The notes: generated by a model not told the origin, from the sequence alone. A stretch of 64,000 nt of DNA from Methylocystis sp. SC2 (GCF_000304315.1 NC_018485.1:218501-282500); one strand, 5' to 3'; counted from the stretch's first letter, positions 33,620 through 43,012 are shown. Numbers and translations: made by a program.

Positions 33620-34327
33620 GTGGGCGAACATTCACCTAAACCGCCGGCAGCTCAAGGCTCTGCGCAATCGGGGCCGATAGAGGCCTTCCTGGACAAGGCA
33701 AGGAACGTCGCGGCGAGCGCGGCGCGGGGACGCTTGATTTTCGCGCTGGACGCCACGATGAGCAGACAGCCGACCTGGGACATGGCCCAGTCAATTCAAG
33801 GCGAAATGTTCCGCACGACCGCCGCGCAGGGCGGACTGGATGTTCAGCTCGTCTATTTTCGGGGCTTCGGGGAATGCCGCGCTTCGCGCTTCGTCTCGGG
33901 AGGCGAGGGGCTCGGCGCGCTGATGTCGCGCATCGCCTGCCGAGGCGGCCGGACGCAGATCGGCAAGGTTCTGCGCCACGCTCTCGACGAATCGCGCGCG
34001 GGACGCGTGGGCGCGCTGGTTTACATCGGCGACGCCATGGAGGAGCGGCTCGACGCCCTCGCGGCGACGGCAGGCGAACTTGGGCTGCTCGGCGTCAAGG
34101 CCTTCATGTTCCATGAGGGCCAGGACTCGGCCGCACAGCATGCCTATCGTGAGATCGCGCGACTGACGGGCGGCGCCTATGCGGCGTTCGACGCCACGGC
34201 TCCAGGGCGTTTAGCGGAGCTACTCGCCGCCGCGGCGGCCTATGCGGTAGGGGGCAGACGCGAGCTGGAGCGGCGCGCCGAAGAAGGCGCGGACGCCGCG
34301 CGCCTGCTTTTGTCTCAGATCGGTTGA
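33620..34327 (+). CDS. VWA-like domain protein
   Basis: This 235-residue protein starts with GTG 33620. The core LIFALDATMSRQPTWDMAQS near residues 39-58 resembles a von Willebrand A domain, but the metal site DxSxS is DATMS, so it is only partly kept. Later strands (LDVQLVYFRGFGECR, ALVYIGDAMEERLD, LGVKAFMFHEG) fit the same Rossmann-like fold. No signal peptide is present. It is 10 bases upstream of the DnaJ-like gene, and the pair is found together in other Rhizobiales as far as I recall. Its function is unknown. Confidence 0.7.
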   Translation: MGEHSPKPPAAQGSAQSGPIEAFLDKARNVAASAARGRLIFALDATMSRQPTWDMAQSIQGEMFRTTAAQGGLDVQLVYFRGFGECRASRFVSGGEGLGALMSRIACRGGRTQIGKVLRHALDESRAGRVGALVYIGDAMEERLDALAATAGELGLLGVKAFMFHEGQDSAAQHAYREIARLTGGAYAAFDATAPGRLAELLAAAAAYAVGGRRELERRAEEGADAARLLLSQIG

Positions 34328-34337
34328 GGATAAACGG

Positions 34338-35063
34338 ATGCCCATTCTGATCGGACTCATCGCCCTGCTCCTGACGATCGTGGCGCTGAACGCCTATACG
34401 AAGACGTCGCCGGCGCTGTTGGCGGTGATCTTCAAGCGCGGGGGCGGCTTCGTCGCCCTGGCGCTGGGCGCATTGCTTTTGGTGCGGGGACGCCTCGACC
34501 TCGGCATGGCGCTCTTGGGCTTTGGCGTTTGGCTCATGGGCCTCGGCGGGGGCGCCCTGCGCGGCTTTCGCAAGGCGGGCGCCGGCGCCGGCGGCGTATC
34601 GCGGGTTCGGTCGGCGATGATCGAAATGGAGCTCGACCATTCCACGGGCGCCATTCGGGGAGTGGTTCTGGCCGGTCAGCACGAGGGCGTGCATCTTGAT
34701 TCGCTGGCGCGGCCCGCGCTCCTCGAACTCTACGGCGTTTGCCGGCGGGACGATCCTGACGGCGCCAGGCTTTTAGAGGCTTATCTGGACCGCCGATTTT
34801 CCGGCTGGCGTTCGGCAAGCGATACGCACGCAAACGCGGGGGGATTTCGTCCGGGCGAGGGCGGCGCGCGACATGCGGGCGCGATTACCGAAGACGAGGC
34901 TTACGAAATTCTCGGCCTCAAGCGCGGCGCGGCGGCGGCGGACATTGCGCGCGCCCATCGTGATCTGATGAAGAAGCTTCATCCAGATCTTGGCGGAACG
35001 ACTGATCTTGCGGCCCGGGTAAATGAGGCCAAGGACGTCCTCATGCGGCGTCACCAGCACTGA
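34338..35063 (+). CDS. Membrane-anchored DnaJ-domain protein
   Basis: This 241-residue protein begins with two hydrophobic segments (near residues 3-20 and 34-70, the second covering two possible helices) and ends with a J domain near residues 180-240. The J domain has EDEAYEILGLKRGAAAADI, then the HPD motif in KKLHPDLGG, needed to stimulate Hsp70. This layout resembles the TIM14/Pam18 group and DjlA-type proteins. A membrane-facing role for DnaK is likely. It forms a pair with the VWA-like gene. Confidence 0.82.
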   Translation: MPILIGLIALLLTIVALNAYTKTSPALLAVIFKRGGGFVALALGALLLVRGRLDLGMALLGFGVWLMGLGGGALRGFRKAGAGAGGVSRVRSAMIEMELDHSTGAIRGVVLAGQHEGVHLDSLARPALLELYGVCRRDDPDGARLLEAYLDRRFSGWRSASDTHANAGGFRPGEGGARHAGAITEDEAYEILGLKRGAAAADIARAHRDLMKKLHPDLGGTTDLAARVNEAKDVLMRRHQH

Positions 35064-35107
35064 CGCGCGTCGCGCGCCGTAGTCGTGGTCCCAAGTCGTG
35101 GACATGA

Positions 35108-36778
35108 TCAGTTCTTTGTCGTGAAGCAGGAGAAGCCGGAGCGCTTGAGCGCCTTGCAGGCCGACTGCGCCGTATCTTCCTCGAGTCCGGCGAAACGCGC
35201 GCGGTAGAGCGTTTCAGTTCCCCGCTGCACCTTTTCGGTGAAGGCCTTGGCGGTGGCGGGAAAGCCTTGAAGCTGGCTGCGGGCGCGCACGAGCAGCTGA
35301 TTGGCCTTTTCCTGATCGTCGGTCGCGCCGATCTGAATCATCCAGCCTGGCCGCCCCGGACGCGCGGCGTCCGCCTTTGCGAGCTGCGATTTTGCGGAGC
35401 CGCCGCGAACGGCCGAAGGCGTCGTGGACACCGGCGTAACCTCGATCTTACGCGTGCCGCTCGTCGTGGAGCCGTCGCGCGCGGCCACTGGCGTCGCGCC
35501 GGCGCGGGCCTTGGCGCTCGGAGAGGCGCCCTTGCGTTCCTCATCTCTGTCGTCGGCCGTTCGTTTCTGGCCGCCGGAAACGAAAGCGGGACGAACCGCT
35601 GGCCGCTCAGCGCTCTCCTGCGGCGGAACGGCCGCCGCCGGAGCCGGAGCGTTCAGCCGGCGGTCAAACGGTTCGGGCTGCCCGGCGGGCTCTTCCTGAG
35701 GCTCGGCATACGCCAAGCGCTCCGCGGCGATCTGCTGGGCGCGCTCGGCGGCGCGTTCGGCGCGCTGCGTCCGCTCATACGCCAATTGCTCCTGCGCCTC
35801 GGCGGCGCGCGGATCTTCGCTCACCGCCGCGGCGGTTCTTACCGAAGAGCCGCCGTCGATGTGTTCCTCGATCAGCCCCGCCATGATTCGATCCCGCGTA
35901 TAGGCGGTCTTGCCGCCCATCACCACCGCGACGATGTGATGCCCGCGACGGCGCACCGAGGTCAGCAGATTGAAGCCGGACGCGCGCGTGTAGCCGGTTT
36001 TGATGCCGTCCATGCCTTCGACCTGGCCGAGGAGATGATTGTGGTTTCGGTGCAAGGCGCCGTTGTAGGCGAAGCTCGGCGTCGAGAAATAGCGATAATA
36101 GCGCGGGAAGCGCTCCTGGATGGCGCGTCCGAGCAGCGCGAGATCATAGGCGGTCGTCACCTGATTGGGGTCGGGCAGCCCCGACGCATTCTCATAATTG
36201 GTGTTGCGCATGCCCAGCGCATGGGCCTTGCGCGTCATCATCTGCGCGAAACTATGCTCGTCGCCCGCAACGTTCTCGGCGATCGCGCAGGCGATGTCAT
36301 TGGCGGATTTGGTGACGACCGCCTTGATCGCATTGTCGACGCTGATCGTCTGTCCGGGACGCAGGCCGAGCTTGGACGGCGCCTGCGCCGCCGCGTGCTG
36401 CGAAATCATCAGCGGCGAGTCCAGGCGCAGCCGCCCTTTTTCGAGCTGCTCGAACAGAAGATAGAGCGTCATCACCTTGGTGACCGAGGCGGGATGGCGC
36501 AACTCGTGTTCGGCGCGGGAATACAGCGCGCGGCCGCTGTTGGCGTCGACGACGATGGCCGAAAAGCCGCGATGCTCGCCGATGACAGGATCGCCGTTGG
36601 CGTGTGCGCGCGCCCGAACGGCCGAATTGCGGTCGTCAGAAACGCTGCGATGATGGAAATGGTGTCTGCCGCGCGCCTCCGCGCAGACCGACATCGCGAG
36701 GAGGATTGTGATCGTGGCAAAGCTTACCGCGAGGGAGCGGGGCCGCAGCAGGCGGTCCGACATACTCGATCTCAGCAT
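35108..36778 (-). CDS. D-alanyl-D-alanine carboxypeptidase with SPOR domain
   Basis: This 556-residue penicillin-binding protein starts at ATG 36778 after AAGGGGC. A GTG at 36799 has no ribosome site. A signal peptide ends near residue 37 (CAEA). The peptidase S11 motifs are SVTK (in PASVTKVMT), SAN (KSANDIAC) and KTG (GIKTGYT). A long Pro/Ala/Arg-rich linker with AERAAERAQQ-type repeats follows, then a C-terminal SPOR domain (PGWMIQIGATDDQEKANQLL to the end) that binds denuded septal glycan. It trims D-Ala from peptidoglycan stems, probably at the division site. It resembles DacF/DacC-type proteins of Rhizobiales. Confidence 0.9.
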   Translation of the reverse strand: MLRSSMSDRLLRPRSLAVSFATITILLAMSVCAEARGRHHFHHRSVSDDRNSAVRARAHANGDPVIGEHRGFSAIVVDANSGRALYSRAEHELRHPASVTKVMTLYLLFEQLEKGRLRLDSPLMISQHAAAQAPSKLGLRPGQTISVDNAIKAVVTKSANDIACAIAENVAGDEHSFAQMMTRKAHALGMRNTNYENASGLPDPNQVTTAYDLALLGRAIQERFPRYYRYFSTPSFAYNGALHRNHNHLLGQVEGMDGIKTGYTRASGFNLLTSVRRRGHHIVAVVMGGKTAYTRDRIMAGLIEEHIDGGSSVRTAAAVSEDPRAAEAQEQLAYERTQRAERAAERAQQIAAERLAYAEPQEEPAGQPEPFDRRLNAPAPAAAVPPQESAERPAVRPAFVSGGQKRTADDRDEERKGASPSAKARAGATPVAARDGSTTSGTRKIEVTPVSTTPSAVRGGSAKSQLAKADAARPGRPGWMIQIGATDDQEKANQLLVRARSQLQGFPATAKAFTEKVQRGTETLYRARFAGLEEDTAQSACKALKRSGFSCFTTKN

Positions 36779-36921
36779 AAACGCGCCCCTTGACTTCACT
36801 GTTGTTCGCGCAACCGCCCAGCCGCGCCAAAAGTGACGATTTGGCAGACTAAGCGCTTGCGGTTACCCACGGGTTAAGCGCGAGCCCGGCGTCGCGCCTA
36901 TTTTGCGCCGCAACATTTTCG

Positions 36922-36950
36922 TTGACTTTATTTTGTGCAATGCATATAAA
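36922..36950 (+). promoter_or_regulatory. Phasin promoter with overlapping TGC-N3-GCA site
   Basis: TTGACT (36922-36927), a 17-base spacer and TATAAA (36945-36950) form a near-ideal sigma-70 promoter, 67 bases before the phasin start codon. The end of the spacer is TGCAATGCA (36936-36944), a palindrome of the TGC-N3-GCA type bound by the phasin repressor PhaR in Paracoccus. Confidence 0.7.
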
Positions 36951-37016
36951 TAAGTCGTGAGCGGGCGCATAGCGCCGCATAGGGCGCCTTTGCGCCAAAA
37001 TCATGAGGACGAACCC

Positions 37017-37355
37017 ATGGCAGCTAATTTCGACAGCGTTCAGAAGCTCGGCAAAGAGCAGTTCGAAGCCGTGTCCGCCGCTGCGGCTGCGGTGACCAAG
37101 GGCTGGCAGAGCATCGCCGCCGAGACCACCGATTATTCCAAGAAATCCTTCGAAAAGAGCCGCGTTCTGGCCGAAAAGCTGATTACCGTGAAGAAGATCG
37201 ACGAAGCGTTTCAGCTTCAGACCGATTTCGCCAAGAGCGCCTACGAAGATTTCCTTGCCGAAGCGACCAAGCTCGGCGAACTCTACGCCTCGATCGCCAA
37301 GGAAGCGTTCAAGCCGATCGAATCTGCGGCGAAAGCCTATAGCCCTGCCGAGTAA
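37017..37355 (+). CDS. Phasin (polyhydroxybutyrate granule protein)
   Basis: This 112-residue protein starts at ATG 37017 after GAGGA. It is the short, Ala- and Lys-rich amphipathic helical type of phasin: FDSVQKLGKEQFEAVSAAAAA at the start, a mid block TDYSKKSFEKSRVLAEKLI, then FQLQTDFAKSAYEDFLAEATKLGELYASIAKE, matching the phasin_2 domain. It coats PHB granules. A strong, probably PhaR-controlled promoter precedes it and a hairpin follows at 37399. No other PHB gene is in the window. Confidence 0.88.
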   Translation: MAANFDSVQKLGKEQFEAVSAAAAAVTKGWQSIAAETTDYSKKSFEKSRVLAEKLITVKKIDEAFQLQTDFAKSAYEDFLAEATKLGELYASIAKEAFKPIESAAKAYSPAE

Positions 37356-37398
37356 TAGGCGCTAAACAGGTTCGTCCAAAACGCGGCTAGGACATATG

Positions 37399-37431
37399 AG
37401 CCCGGGGAGGCGATCGCCTCCGCCGGGCTTT
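37399..37431 (+). terminator. Probable terminator of the phasin gene
   Basis: AGCCCGG-GGAGGCGA pairs with TCGCCTCCGCCGGGCT with one bulge, followed by TTT. The stem is long and GC-rich; the T run is short. Confidence 0.6.
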
Positions 37432-37505
37432 GGACCAAGCGCCGTTCGCGCCGAGACCTCTGTTTGAGCAAGCCCGAACGGCCGTCTTTAGCCAAGGAGC
37501 ACCAC

Positions 37506-37838
37506 ATGAGTCATGGAAAGCCGGCGCTCGCCGCCGGCGCCCTGTTTGGCGCGTTTCTTCTGAGCGCTGCAATGCCCGCGACTGCGCAGGATGTGCGCGT
37601 CGGCTGTTCCCTCGTCCAGCAATATGGCGGCGCGGAAGTGAGCGCCATGCTTGAGCAGGTCCGCTCAACCGTTGGCGACAGCGAGGCGAACACCCTTCAC
37701 GCCAAATATGTCGGCCTCAAGAACGACTGCAGTTCTAATCTGAGCGCGTCTCGTGTGGTTCACCTCTCTCCCGCGATGCACAGGCTCCTCGCTGAAAATG
37801 GCGTGAACGTTCACCGCTTCGCCGTTTTGCAGCGATAG
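37506..37838 (+). CDS. Small secreted protein of unknown function
   Basis: This 110-residue protein starts at ATG 37506 after AAGGAG. A signal peptide spans residues 1-27 (FLLSAAMPATA). The mature part is about 83 residues with two Cys (VGCSLVQQYGG and NDCSSN), which may form one disulfide, and a helical middle (SAMLEQVRSTVGDSEANTL). No family is recognised. It is followed by a hairpin and lies between the phasin and dnaE. Confidence 0.65.
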   Translation: MSHGKPALAAGALFGAFLLSAAMPATAQDVRVGCSLVQQYGGAEVSAMLEQVRSTVGDSEANTLHAKYVGLKNDCSSNLSASRVVHLSPAMHRLLAENGVNVHRFAVLQR

Positions 37839-37846
37839 TCCGCGCT

Positions 37847-37886
37847 CCGCCCCAAACCTGAAAACATTGGGGCGGGCGCCGCTTTT
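37847..37886 (+). terminator. Possible terminator
   Basis: Arms CCGCCCCAA (37847-37855) and TTGGGGCGG (37867-37875) with an 11-base loop, then TTTT eight bases later (37883-37886), just after the stop of the small secreted protein gene. Confidence 0.5.
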
Positions 37887-37985
37887 CACGCTATCTGGGG
37901 ACGGCGGCGCGCGCGGAGTTCCGAGACGCGGCGCGAAACTGTAGACTTTGGCCCGAATCCATCCGCGTCCTCGAGGCCTTCGACC

Positions 37986-40900
37986 ATGCCTGCCGCCGAA
38001 GCCGGCTTTGCGCATCTTCACGTCCACACCGCCTATTCCCTGCGCGAGGGCGCGCTTTCGCTCGGCAAGCTGATTGATCTCGCGGTGCGCGACCTTCAGC
38101 CCGCGCTCGCCGTCACCGACACCAATAATCTTTTCGCGGCCCTGGAGTTTTCCGAGAAGGCCGTCAAGGCCGGCCTCCAGCCGATCGCAGGCGCACAGCT
38201 CCGGGTCGATTTTAGCGACGGCAGGGGCGGCGCGGTCGCGGCGCGCGACGACGGTTTCGCCAATATCGTGCTGCTGGCCAAGACCGAGGCCGGCTACCGC
38301 AATTTGATGCGGCTCGCCTCCCGCGCCTTTCTCGACACGGAGCAGGGCGACGAGCCGCATCTGACGCTCGAAGCGCTGGCCGCCGACGCCGAGGAGCTGA
38401 TCGCGCTGACCGGCGGGCCTGACGGCGCATTGGACCGTCCGCTGGCGCAGGGCAGGCCGGAGCAGGCGCGTGCGCGCCTTGCAACGCTCGAGCGTCTCTA
38501 TGGCGACCGGCTGTATGTCGAGGTCCAGCGCCACAATTTGCGCGCCGAACGCGATGTCGAGCCGCAGCTGCTGGACCTTGCCTATCGTCGCGGCTTGCCG
38601 CTCGTGGCGACCAACGAGCCCTATTTCGCGCAGCCCGCCGATTTCGAAGCGCATGACGCGCTGCTCTGCATCGCCGAGGGCGCGGTGACGAGCGTCGACG
38701 ATCGCAGGCGGGTCTCGCCCGAGCACTACTTCAAGACTCGCGCCCAAATGTGCGCGCTTTTCGCCGATCTCCAAGAGGCGACCGCCAACACGCTGGAGAT
38801 CGCCCGTCGAGTCAGCTTCCGGCCCCAAACGCGCAAGCCGATCATGCCGCGATTCGTCCAGGAGGCGCGCGATGCGCAGTCTCTCGACGACATCGAGGCG
38901 CAGGAGCTGCGCCGGCAAGCGACGGAGGGGCTGGAGCAGCGCCTCGCCGCGCATGGGCCGGCGCCGGGCCGAACGCGGGAAGAATACGCCGCGCGACTCG
39001 ATTTCGAACTTTCCGTCATCGAGAAGATGCGCTTTCCGGGCTATTTCCTCATCGTCTCCGACTTCATCAAATTCGCCAAATCCCAGGGAATTCCGGTCGG
39101 ACCGGGACGCGGCTCCGGCGCGGGTTCGCTCGTCGCCTATGCGCTGACCATCACCGATCTGGATCCGGTTCGCTTCGGGCTCTTCTTCGAGCGCTTCCTC
39201 AACCCCGAGCGCAATTCGATGCCGGACTTCGACATCGACTTCTGCCAGACGCGGCGCGGCGAGGTGATCGACTACGTCAGACGCCGCTATGGCGCCGACC
39301 GGGTGGCGCAGATCATCACCTTCGGCTCCTTCCTGGCGCGCGGCGTTTTGCGCAGCGTCGGTCGCGTGCTCGAAATGCCGCTCGGACAGGTCGACAAGCT
39401 CGCCAAGCTCGTGCCGCAGAATCCGGCGAAGCCCGTCACGCTCGCCGAGGCGCTGGCGAGCGAGCAGAAGCTGCGCGAGGCCGTGGAGGAGGACGAGCGC
39501 GTCAGGCGGCTCTTTAAAATCGCGGGCTCGCTCGAAGGGCTTTTTTCCAACGCCTCCACCCACGCCGCCGGCGTCGTCATCGGCGACCGGCCGCTGCATG
39601 AGGTGACGCCGCTTTACCGCGATCCGAAGTCCGACATGCCGGCGACCCAGTTCAATATGAAGTGGGTCGAGCCGGCGGGATTGATCAAATTCGACTTTCT
39701 CGGTCTGAAGACGCTCACCGTGCTCGCAACGGCGAGCAGTCTGGCGCGCCGGCGAGATCCGGCGTTCGATCTCGCCAAAGTGCCGCTCGACGATCCAGCG
39801 ACCTATGCGCTGCTCGGCCGCGGCGAGACGGTCGGGATATTCCAGCTGGAAAGCGCCGGCATGCGCAAGGCGCTGGTCGAAATGCACGCGGATCGCTTTG
39901 AGGACATCATTGCGCTCGTGGCGCTGTATCGCCCGGGACCGATGGCCAATATCCCCACCTATTGCGCGGTGAAGCTCGGCGATGAGGAGGCGGATTATTA
40001 CCATCCCAAGATCGAGCCCATTCTGAAGGAGACCTTCGGCGTCATCATCTATCAGGAGCAGGTGATGCAGATCGCGCAGGTGCTCTCCGGCTACACGCTG
40101 GGCGAAGCCGATATGCTCCGCCGCGCCATGGGCAAAAAAATCAAGTCCGAGATGGACGCCCAGCGCGAGCGCTTCGTCAAAGGCGCCATCGCGCGCGATG
40201 TAAAGGCCGACCTCGCTAATTTTATTTTCGACCTCTTGGCGAAATTCGCCGATTATGGCTTCAACAAGAGCCATGCGGCGGCCTATGCGCTGATCGCTTA
40301 TCAGACTGCTTGGTTCAAGACGCATTATCCGGCGGAATTCCTCGCCGCCTCAATGACCTTCGACAAGAGCCAGACCGACAAGCTCGCCGAGTTCCGCGAC
40401 GAGGCGCGGCGCATGGGCATCGCGGTCGAGCCGCCCTCGATCAATGAGTCGGGCGTCGACTTCGACGTCGCGCCTGGCGCCGAAGGCAGGCTGGCGATCC
40501 GCTACGCATTTTCGGCCCTCAAGGGCGTCGGCGAAGCGCAGGCCGAGTCTCTCGTGCGCTCACGCGGGGCGCGCCAATTTACGAGCCTCGCCGACGTCGC
40601 GAGACGGCTGAACCCCCGCGAAGTGAACAAGAAGACGCTGGAGAGCCTTGCGGCCTGCGGCGCCTTCGACGAAATCGAGCCCAATCGCGCCAGGGCTTTC
40701 GCCGCGATCGAGGCGATGCTCGCCGCGGCGAATAGGCACGCCGAGGACCGCAAGGCCGGACAAAACGCGCTCTTTGGCGACGCCGAGGCTGCGGACCTCG
40801 CGGTTCCAAAGACGCCGCCCTGGCCAGCGTCCGAGACGCTGCGACGTGAATATGAAGCCGCCGGTTTTTTTCTCTCGGGCCATCCGCTCGACGCTTACGC

Positions 40901-41447
40901 CGGCCTTTTACCCAAGATCCGCGTGTCGCGCTGGAGCGAATTCGCCGCCTCCGTCAAGCGCGGCGCCACCGCCGGCCGGCTCGCCGCCGTCGTTCTGGAC
41001 AGAACCGAAAGGCGCACCAAGTCCGGGTCCAAGATGGGGATCTTGCAGCTCTCGGACGTCAGCGGACACTATGAGGCGATTCTCTTCCAGGAGGGCCTGA
41101 TCCAATATCGCGATCTTTTGGAGAAGGGCGCGGCGGTGCTCGTGACTCTATCCGCGGCGGTCGAGGGCGAGGACGTCCGGGCGCGCATCGTTGCTGTCGA
41201 ACCTTTGGCAGCGGCGGCGGCGCGCGCGCAAAAGGGACTGCGCGTCGTCGTCGGCGACGAGGAGCCGCTCGACGGGATCAGGACTCAGCTCGCCGGCCGT
41301 GGCGACGGCGAGGTGTCGATTCTTCTGAAGCGCGACGCGGGACGGGAGGAAATCGAAATCCGCCTACCCGGAAGCTACCCGGTCACTGCGGAAGTCGCCG
41401 GCGCGCTGCGCGCCATTCCGGGCGTTCTGGAGGTCGAATATCTATAG
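37986..41447 (+). CDS. dnaE: DNA polymerase III alpha subunit
   Basis: This 1153-residue replicative polymerase has an N-terminal PHP domain (AHLHVHTAYSLREGALSLGK), the C-family palm with FDIDFCQ carrying the catalytic Asp pair near residues 417-423, GPGRGSGAGSLVAYAL just before it, fingers with KKIKSEMDAQRERF and GFNKSHAAAYALIAYQTAWFK, a helix-hairpin-helix region and a C-terminal OB domain (VVLDRTERRTKSGSKMGILQLSD). The length is normal. The ribosome site is weak. A long antisense frame on the other strand is a shadow of the GC-rich codons. Confidence 0.95.
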   Translation: MPAAEAGFAHLHVHTAYSLREGALSLGKLIDLAVRDLQPALAVTDTNNLFAALEFSEKAVKAGLQPIAGAQLRVDFSDGRGGAVAARDDGFANIVLLAKTEAGYRNLMRLASRAFLDTEQGDEPHLTLEALAADAEELIALTGGPDGALDRPLAQGRPEQARARLATLERLYGDRLYVEVQRHNLRAERDVEPQLLDLAYRRGLPLVATNEPYFAQPADFEAHDALLCIAEGAVTSVDDRRRVSPEHYFKTRAQMCALFADLQEATANTLEIARRVSFRPQTRKPIMPRFVQEARDAQSLDDIEAQELRRQATEGLEQRLAAHGPAPGRTREEYAARLDFELSVIEKMRFPGYFLIVSDFIKFAKSQGIPVGPGRGSGAGSLVAYALTITDLDPVRFGLFFERFLNPERNSMPDFDIDFCQTRRGEVIDYVRRRYGADRVAQIITFGSFLARGVLRSVGRVLEMPLGQVDKLAKLVPQNPAKPVTLAEALASEQKLREAVEEDERVRRLFKIAGSLEGLFSNASTHAAGVVIGDRPLHEVTPLYRDPKSDMPATQFNMKWVEPAGLIKFDFLGLKTLTVLATASSLARRRDPAFDLAKVPLDDPATYALLGRGETVGIFQLESAGMRKALVEMHADRFEDIIALVALYRPGPMANIPTYCAVKLGDEEADYYHPKIEPILKETFGVIIYQEQVMQIAQVLSGYTLGEADMLRRAMGKKIKSEMDAQRERFVKGAIARDVKADLANFIFDLLAKFADYGFNKSHAAAYALIAYQTAWFKTHYPAEFLAASMTFDKSQTDKLAEFRDEARRMGIAVEPPSINESGVDFDVAPGAEGRLAIRYAFSALKGVGEAQAESLVRSRGARQFTSLADVARRLNPREVNKKTLESLAACGAFDEIEPNRARAFAAIEAMLAAANRHAEDRKAGQNALFGDAEAADLAVPKTPPWPASETLRREYEAAGFFLSGHPLDAYAGLLPKIRVSRWSEFAASVKRGATAGRLAAVVLDRTERRTKSGSKMGILQLSDVSGHYEAILFQEGLIQYRDLLEKGAAVLVTLSAAVEGEDVRARIVAVEPLAAAAARAQKGLRVVVGDEEPLDGIRTQLAGRGDGEVSILLKRDAGREEIEIRLPGSYPVTAEVAGALRAIPGVLEVEYL

Positions 41448-41460
41448 GGCGCATCTTAAA

Positions 41461-41499
41461 CTTAAACTATAGGTTTAAGAATTAAATTATTGATTTAAT
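41461..41499. promoter_or_regulatory. Two tandem AT-rich palindromes after dnaE
   Basis: CTTAAAC-TATAG-GTTTAAG (41461-41479) and ATTAAAT-TATTG-ATTTAAT (41481-41499) are each a perfect 7-base inverted repeat with a five-base spacer, their centres exactly 20 bases apart. Such a pair fits two dimer sites on one face of DNA. They could control the small membrane protein gene or end dnaE transcription. Confidence 0.5.
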
Positions 41500-41662
41500 G
41501 GTATTAACGCATATTTATCATGAAACCGATGCGCGATTGGGAAGCTGGGCGTCCGCCGCCGGCGCACCTTTCCAGCCCATGCCGGGAACAAAAACGCGTC
41601 AAACTCGTTATTGGGCCGTTAGCTCAAATTGCAACCTTTCCTCACCCCGCCGGGAGGCCCTC

Positions 41663-41995
41663 ATGGACGCGTTGCTCTCCGCCGCAGCCGCGATCGTTGG
41701 CGCGCCTAACGCGCAGTTCCTCGCCCTTCTGCTCATCGGCGGCCTTGTCGGCTGGAGCGCGACAAAGCTCTGGCATGTTCTGCATGTCGACGTGCGAGCA
41801 GGGGCCTTTCTGCTCTCGGCGGTCACGGGGGCATGGCTGGCGGCCGAGTTCGCGGTTCTTGCCGGAGTGGGCCAGCGCTGCGCGGACGCGGTGTTGATCG
41901 CCGGCGCGATCGGCGCGGCGCTGTTCTGCGTCGGATGCCGGGCGGCGTTGCCTCACGCCAATAGATCTCCCGAGGACATTGCCGTTCGCCATTGA
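41663..41995 (+). CDS. Small membrane protein of unknown function
   Basis: This 110-residue protein starts at ATG 41663 after GGGAGG; a frame from 41498 is open but lacks a ribosome site. There are about three hydrophobic segments (near residues 16-38, 46-68 and 74-93) and a short polar tail. Cys occur near residues 73, 89 and 92. No family is recognised. It is 36 bases before lipA and may be cotranscribed. Confidence 0.65.
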   Translation: MDALLSAAAAIVGAPNAQFLALLLIGGLVGWSATKLWHVLHVDVRAGAFLLSAVTGAWLAAEFAVLAGVGQRCADAVLIAGAIGAALFCVGCRAALPHANRSPEDIAVRH

Positions 41996-42031
41996 CGTGC
42001 CTAGCTTGGTGAGAGAGGAGACTCTCCGCTC

Positions 42032-43012
42032 TTGACCGTGCTTGACTTCTTGAACGACGACCCCCGAAAGAAACGGGGGGAGCCGCCGCCGCGTCATCCT
42101 GAAAAAGCGGGCCGACCCGACGCGCCGATTCTGCGCAAGCCGCCGTGGATCCGCGTCAAGGCGCCGGGTTCGAAGGCCTGGGCGGAAACCAGCGGCCTCT
42201 TAAAGGACGCCGGGCTCGCGACCGTATGCCAGGAAGCGTCCTGTCCCAATATCGGCGAATGCTGGGAGAAAAAACACGCCACCTTCATGATCATGGGCGA
42301 GATCTGCACGCGCGCCTGCGCCTTCTGCAATGTCGCCACGGGCCTGCCGACGCGGCTTGACCCGACCGAGCCGGGCAGGGTGGCGAAAGCCACAAGCGCT
42401 CTCGGCCTGTCGCATGTCGTCGTGACCTCCGTCGATCGCGACGATCTCGATGACGGCGGCGCCGCTCATTTCGCCGAGACCATCGCCGCGATCCGGTCGG
42501 CCTGTCCCGAAACGACGATCGAGGTGCTGACGCCCGACTTCCTCAGAAAGCCTGGCGCGCTGGAGCGGGTGGTGGCGGCGGGCCCAGACGTCTTCAACCA
42601 CAATCTCGAGACCGTGCCGTCGCTCTATGTCACGGTGCGGCCGGGCGCGCGCTATTTCCATTCGCTGCGATTGCTTCAGCGCGCCAAGGAGCTGAACCCG
42701 TCGCTTTTCACCAAATCCGGGATCATGGTCGGGCTCGGCGAGAGCCGCCTCGAAGTGATGCAGGCCATGGACGACATGCGCTCGGCCGACATCGACTTCA
42801 TCACCATCGGCCAATATCTGCAGCCGACGCGCAAGCATCATCCGATCGAGCGCTTCGTGACGCCGGAGGAATTCGAGTCCTATAAGACGCTCGCCTATGC
42901 GAAGGGCTTTCTCTACGTCGCCGCCTCGCCGCTCACCCGCTCGTCGCATCATGCGGGGGAGGATTTCGCGAAATTGCGGGCGGCGCGCCAGCGACGGCTC
43001 GCGGAACGGTAA
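42032..43012 (+). CDS. lipA: Lipoyl synthase
   Basis: This radical SAM enzyme inserts two sulfurs into protein-bound octanoate. It is 326 residues, the normal length, with both iron-sulfur motifs: [16 protein letters not shown] for the auxiliary cluster (C-x4-C-x5-C) and [10 protein letters not shown] (CxxxCxxC) for the radical SAM cluster. The C-terminal [10 protein letters not shown] carries the usual conserved Arg-Ser-Ser. The start is TTG 42032; a GTG two codons later is an alternative. Lipoate is needed by the 2-oxo acid dehydrogenases. Confidence 0.95.
   Translation: MTVLDFLNDDPRKKRGEPPPRHPEKAGRPDAPILRKPPWIRVKAPGSKAWAETSGLLKDAGLATVCQEASCPNIGECWEKKHATFMIMGEICTRACAFCNVATGLPTRLDPTEPGRVAKATSALGLSHVVVTSVDRDDLDDGGAAHFAETIAAIRSACPETTIEVLTPDFLRKPGALERVVAAGPDVFNHNLETVPSLYVTVRPGARYFHSLRLLQRAKELNPSLFTKSGIMVGLGESRLEVMQAMDDMRSADIDFITIGQYLQPTRKHHPIERFVTPEEFESYKTLAYAKGFLYVAASPLTRSSHHAGEDFAKLRAARQRRLAER

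Noticed and set aside
37665..40325. Open frame of 886 codons on the strand opposite dnaE
   Set aside because: It is antisense to a clear dnaE gene, its protein is Arg/Gly/Glu-rich with no domain pattern, and such shadows are common in high-GC coding DNA.
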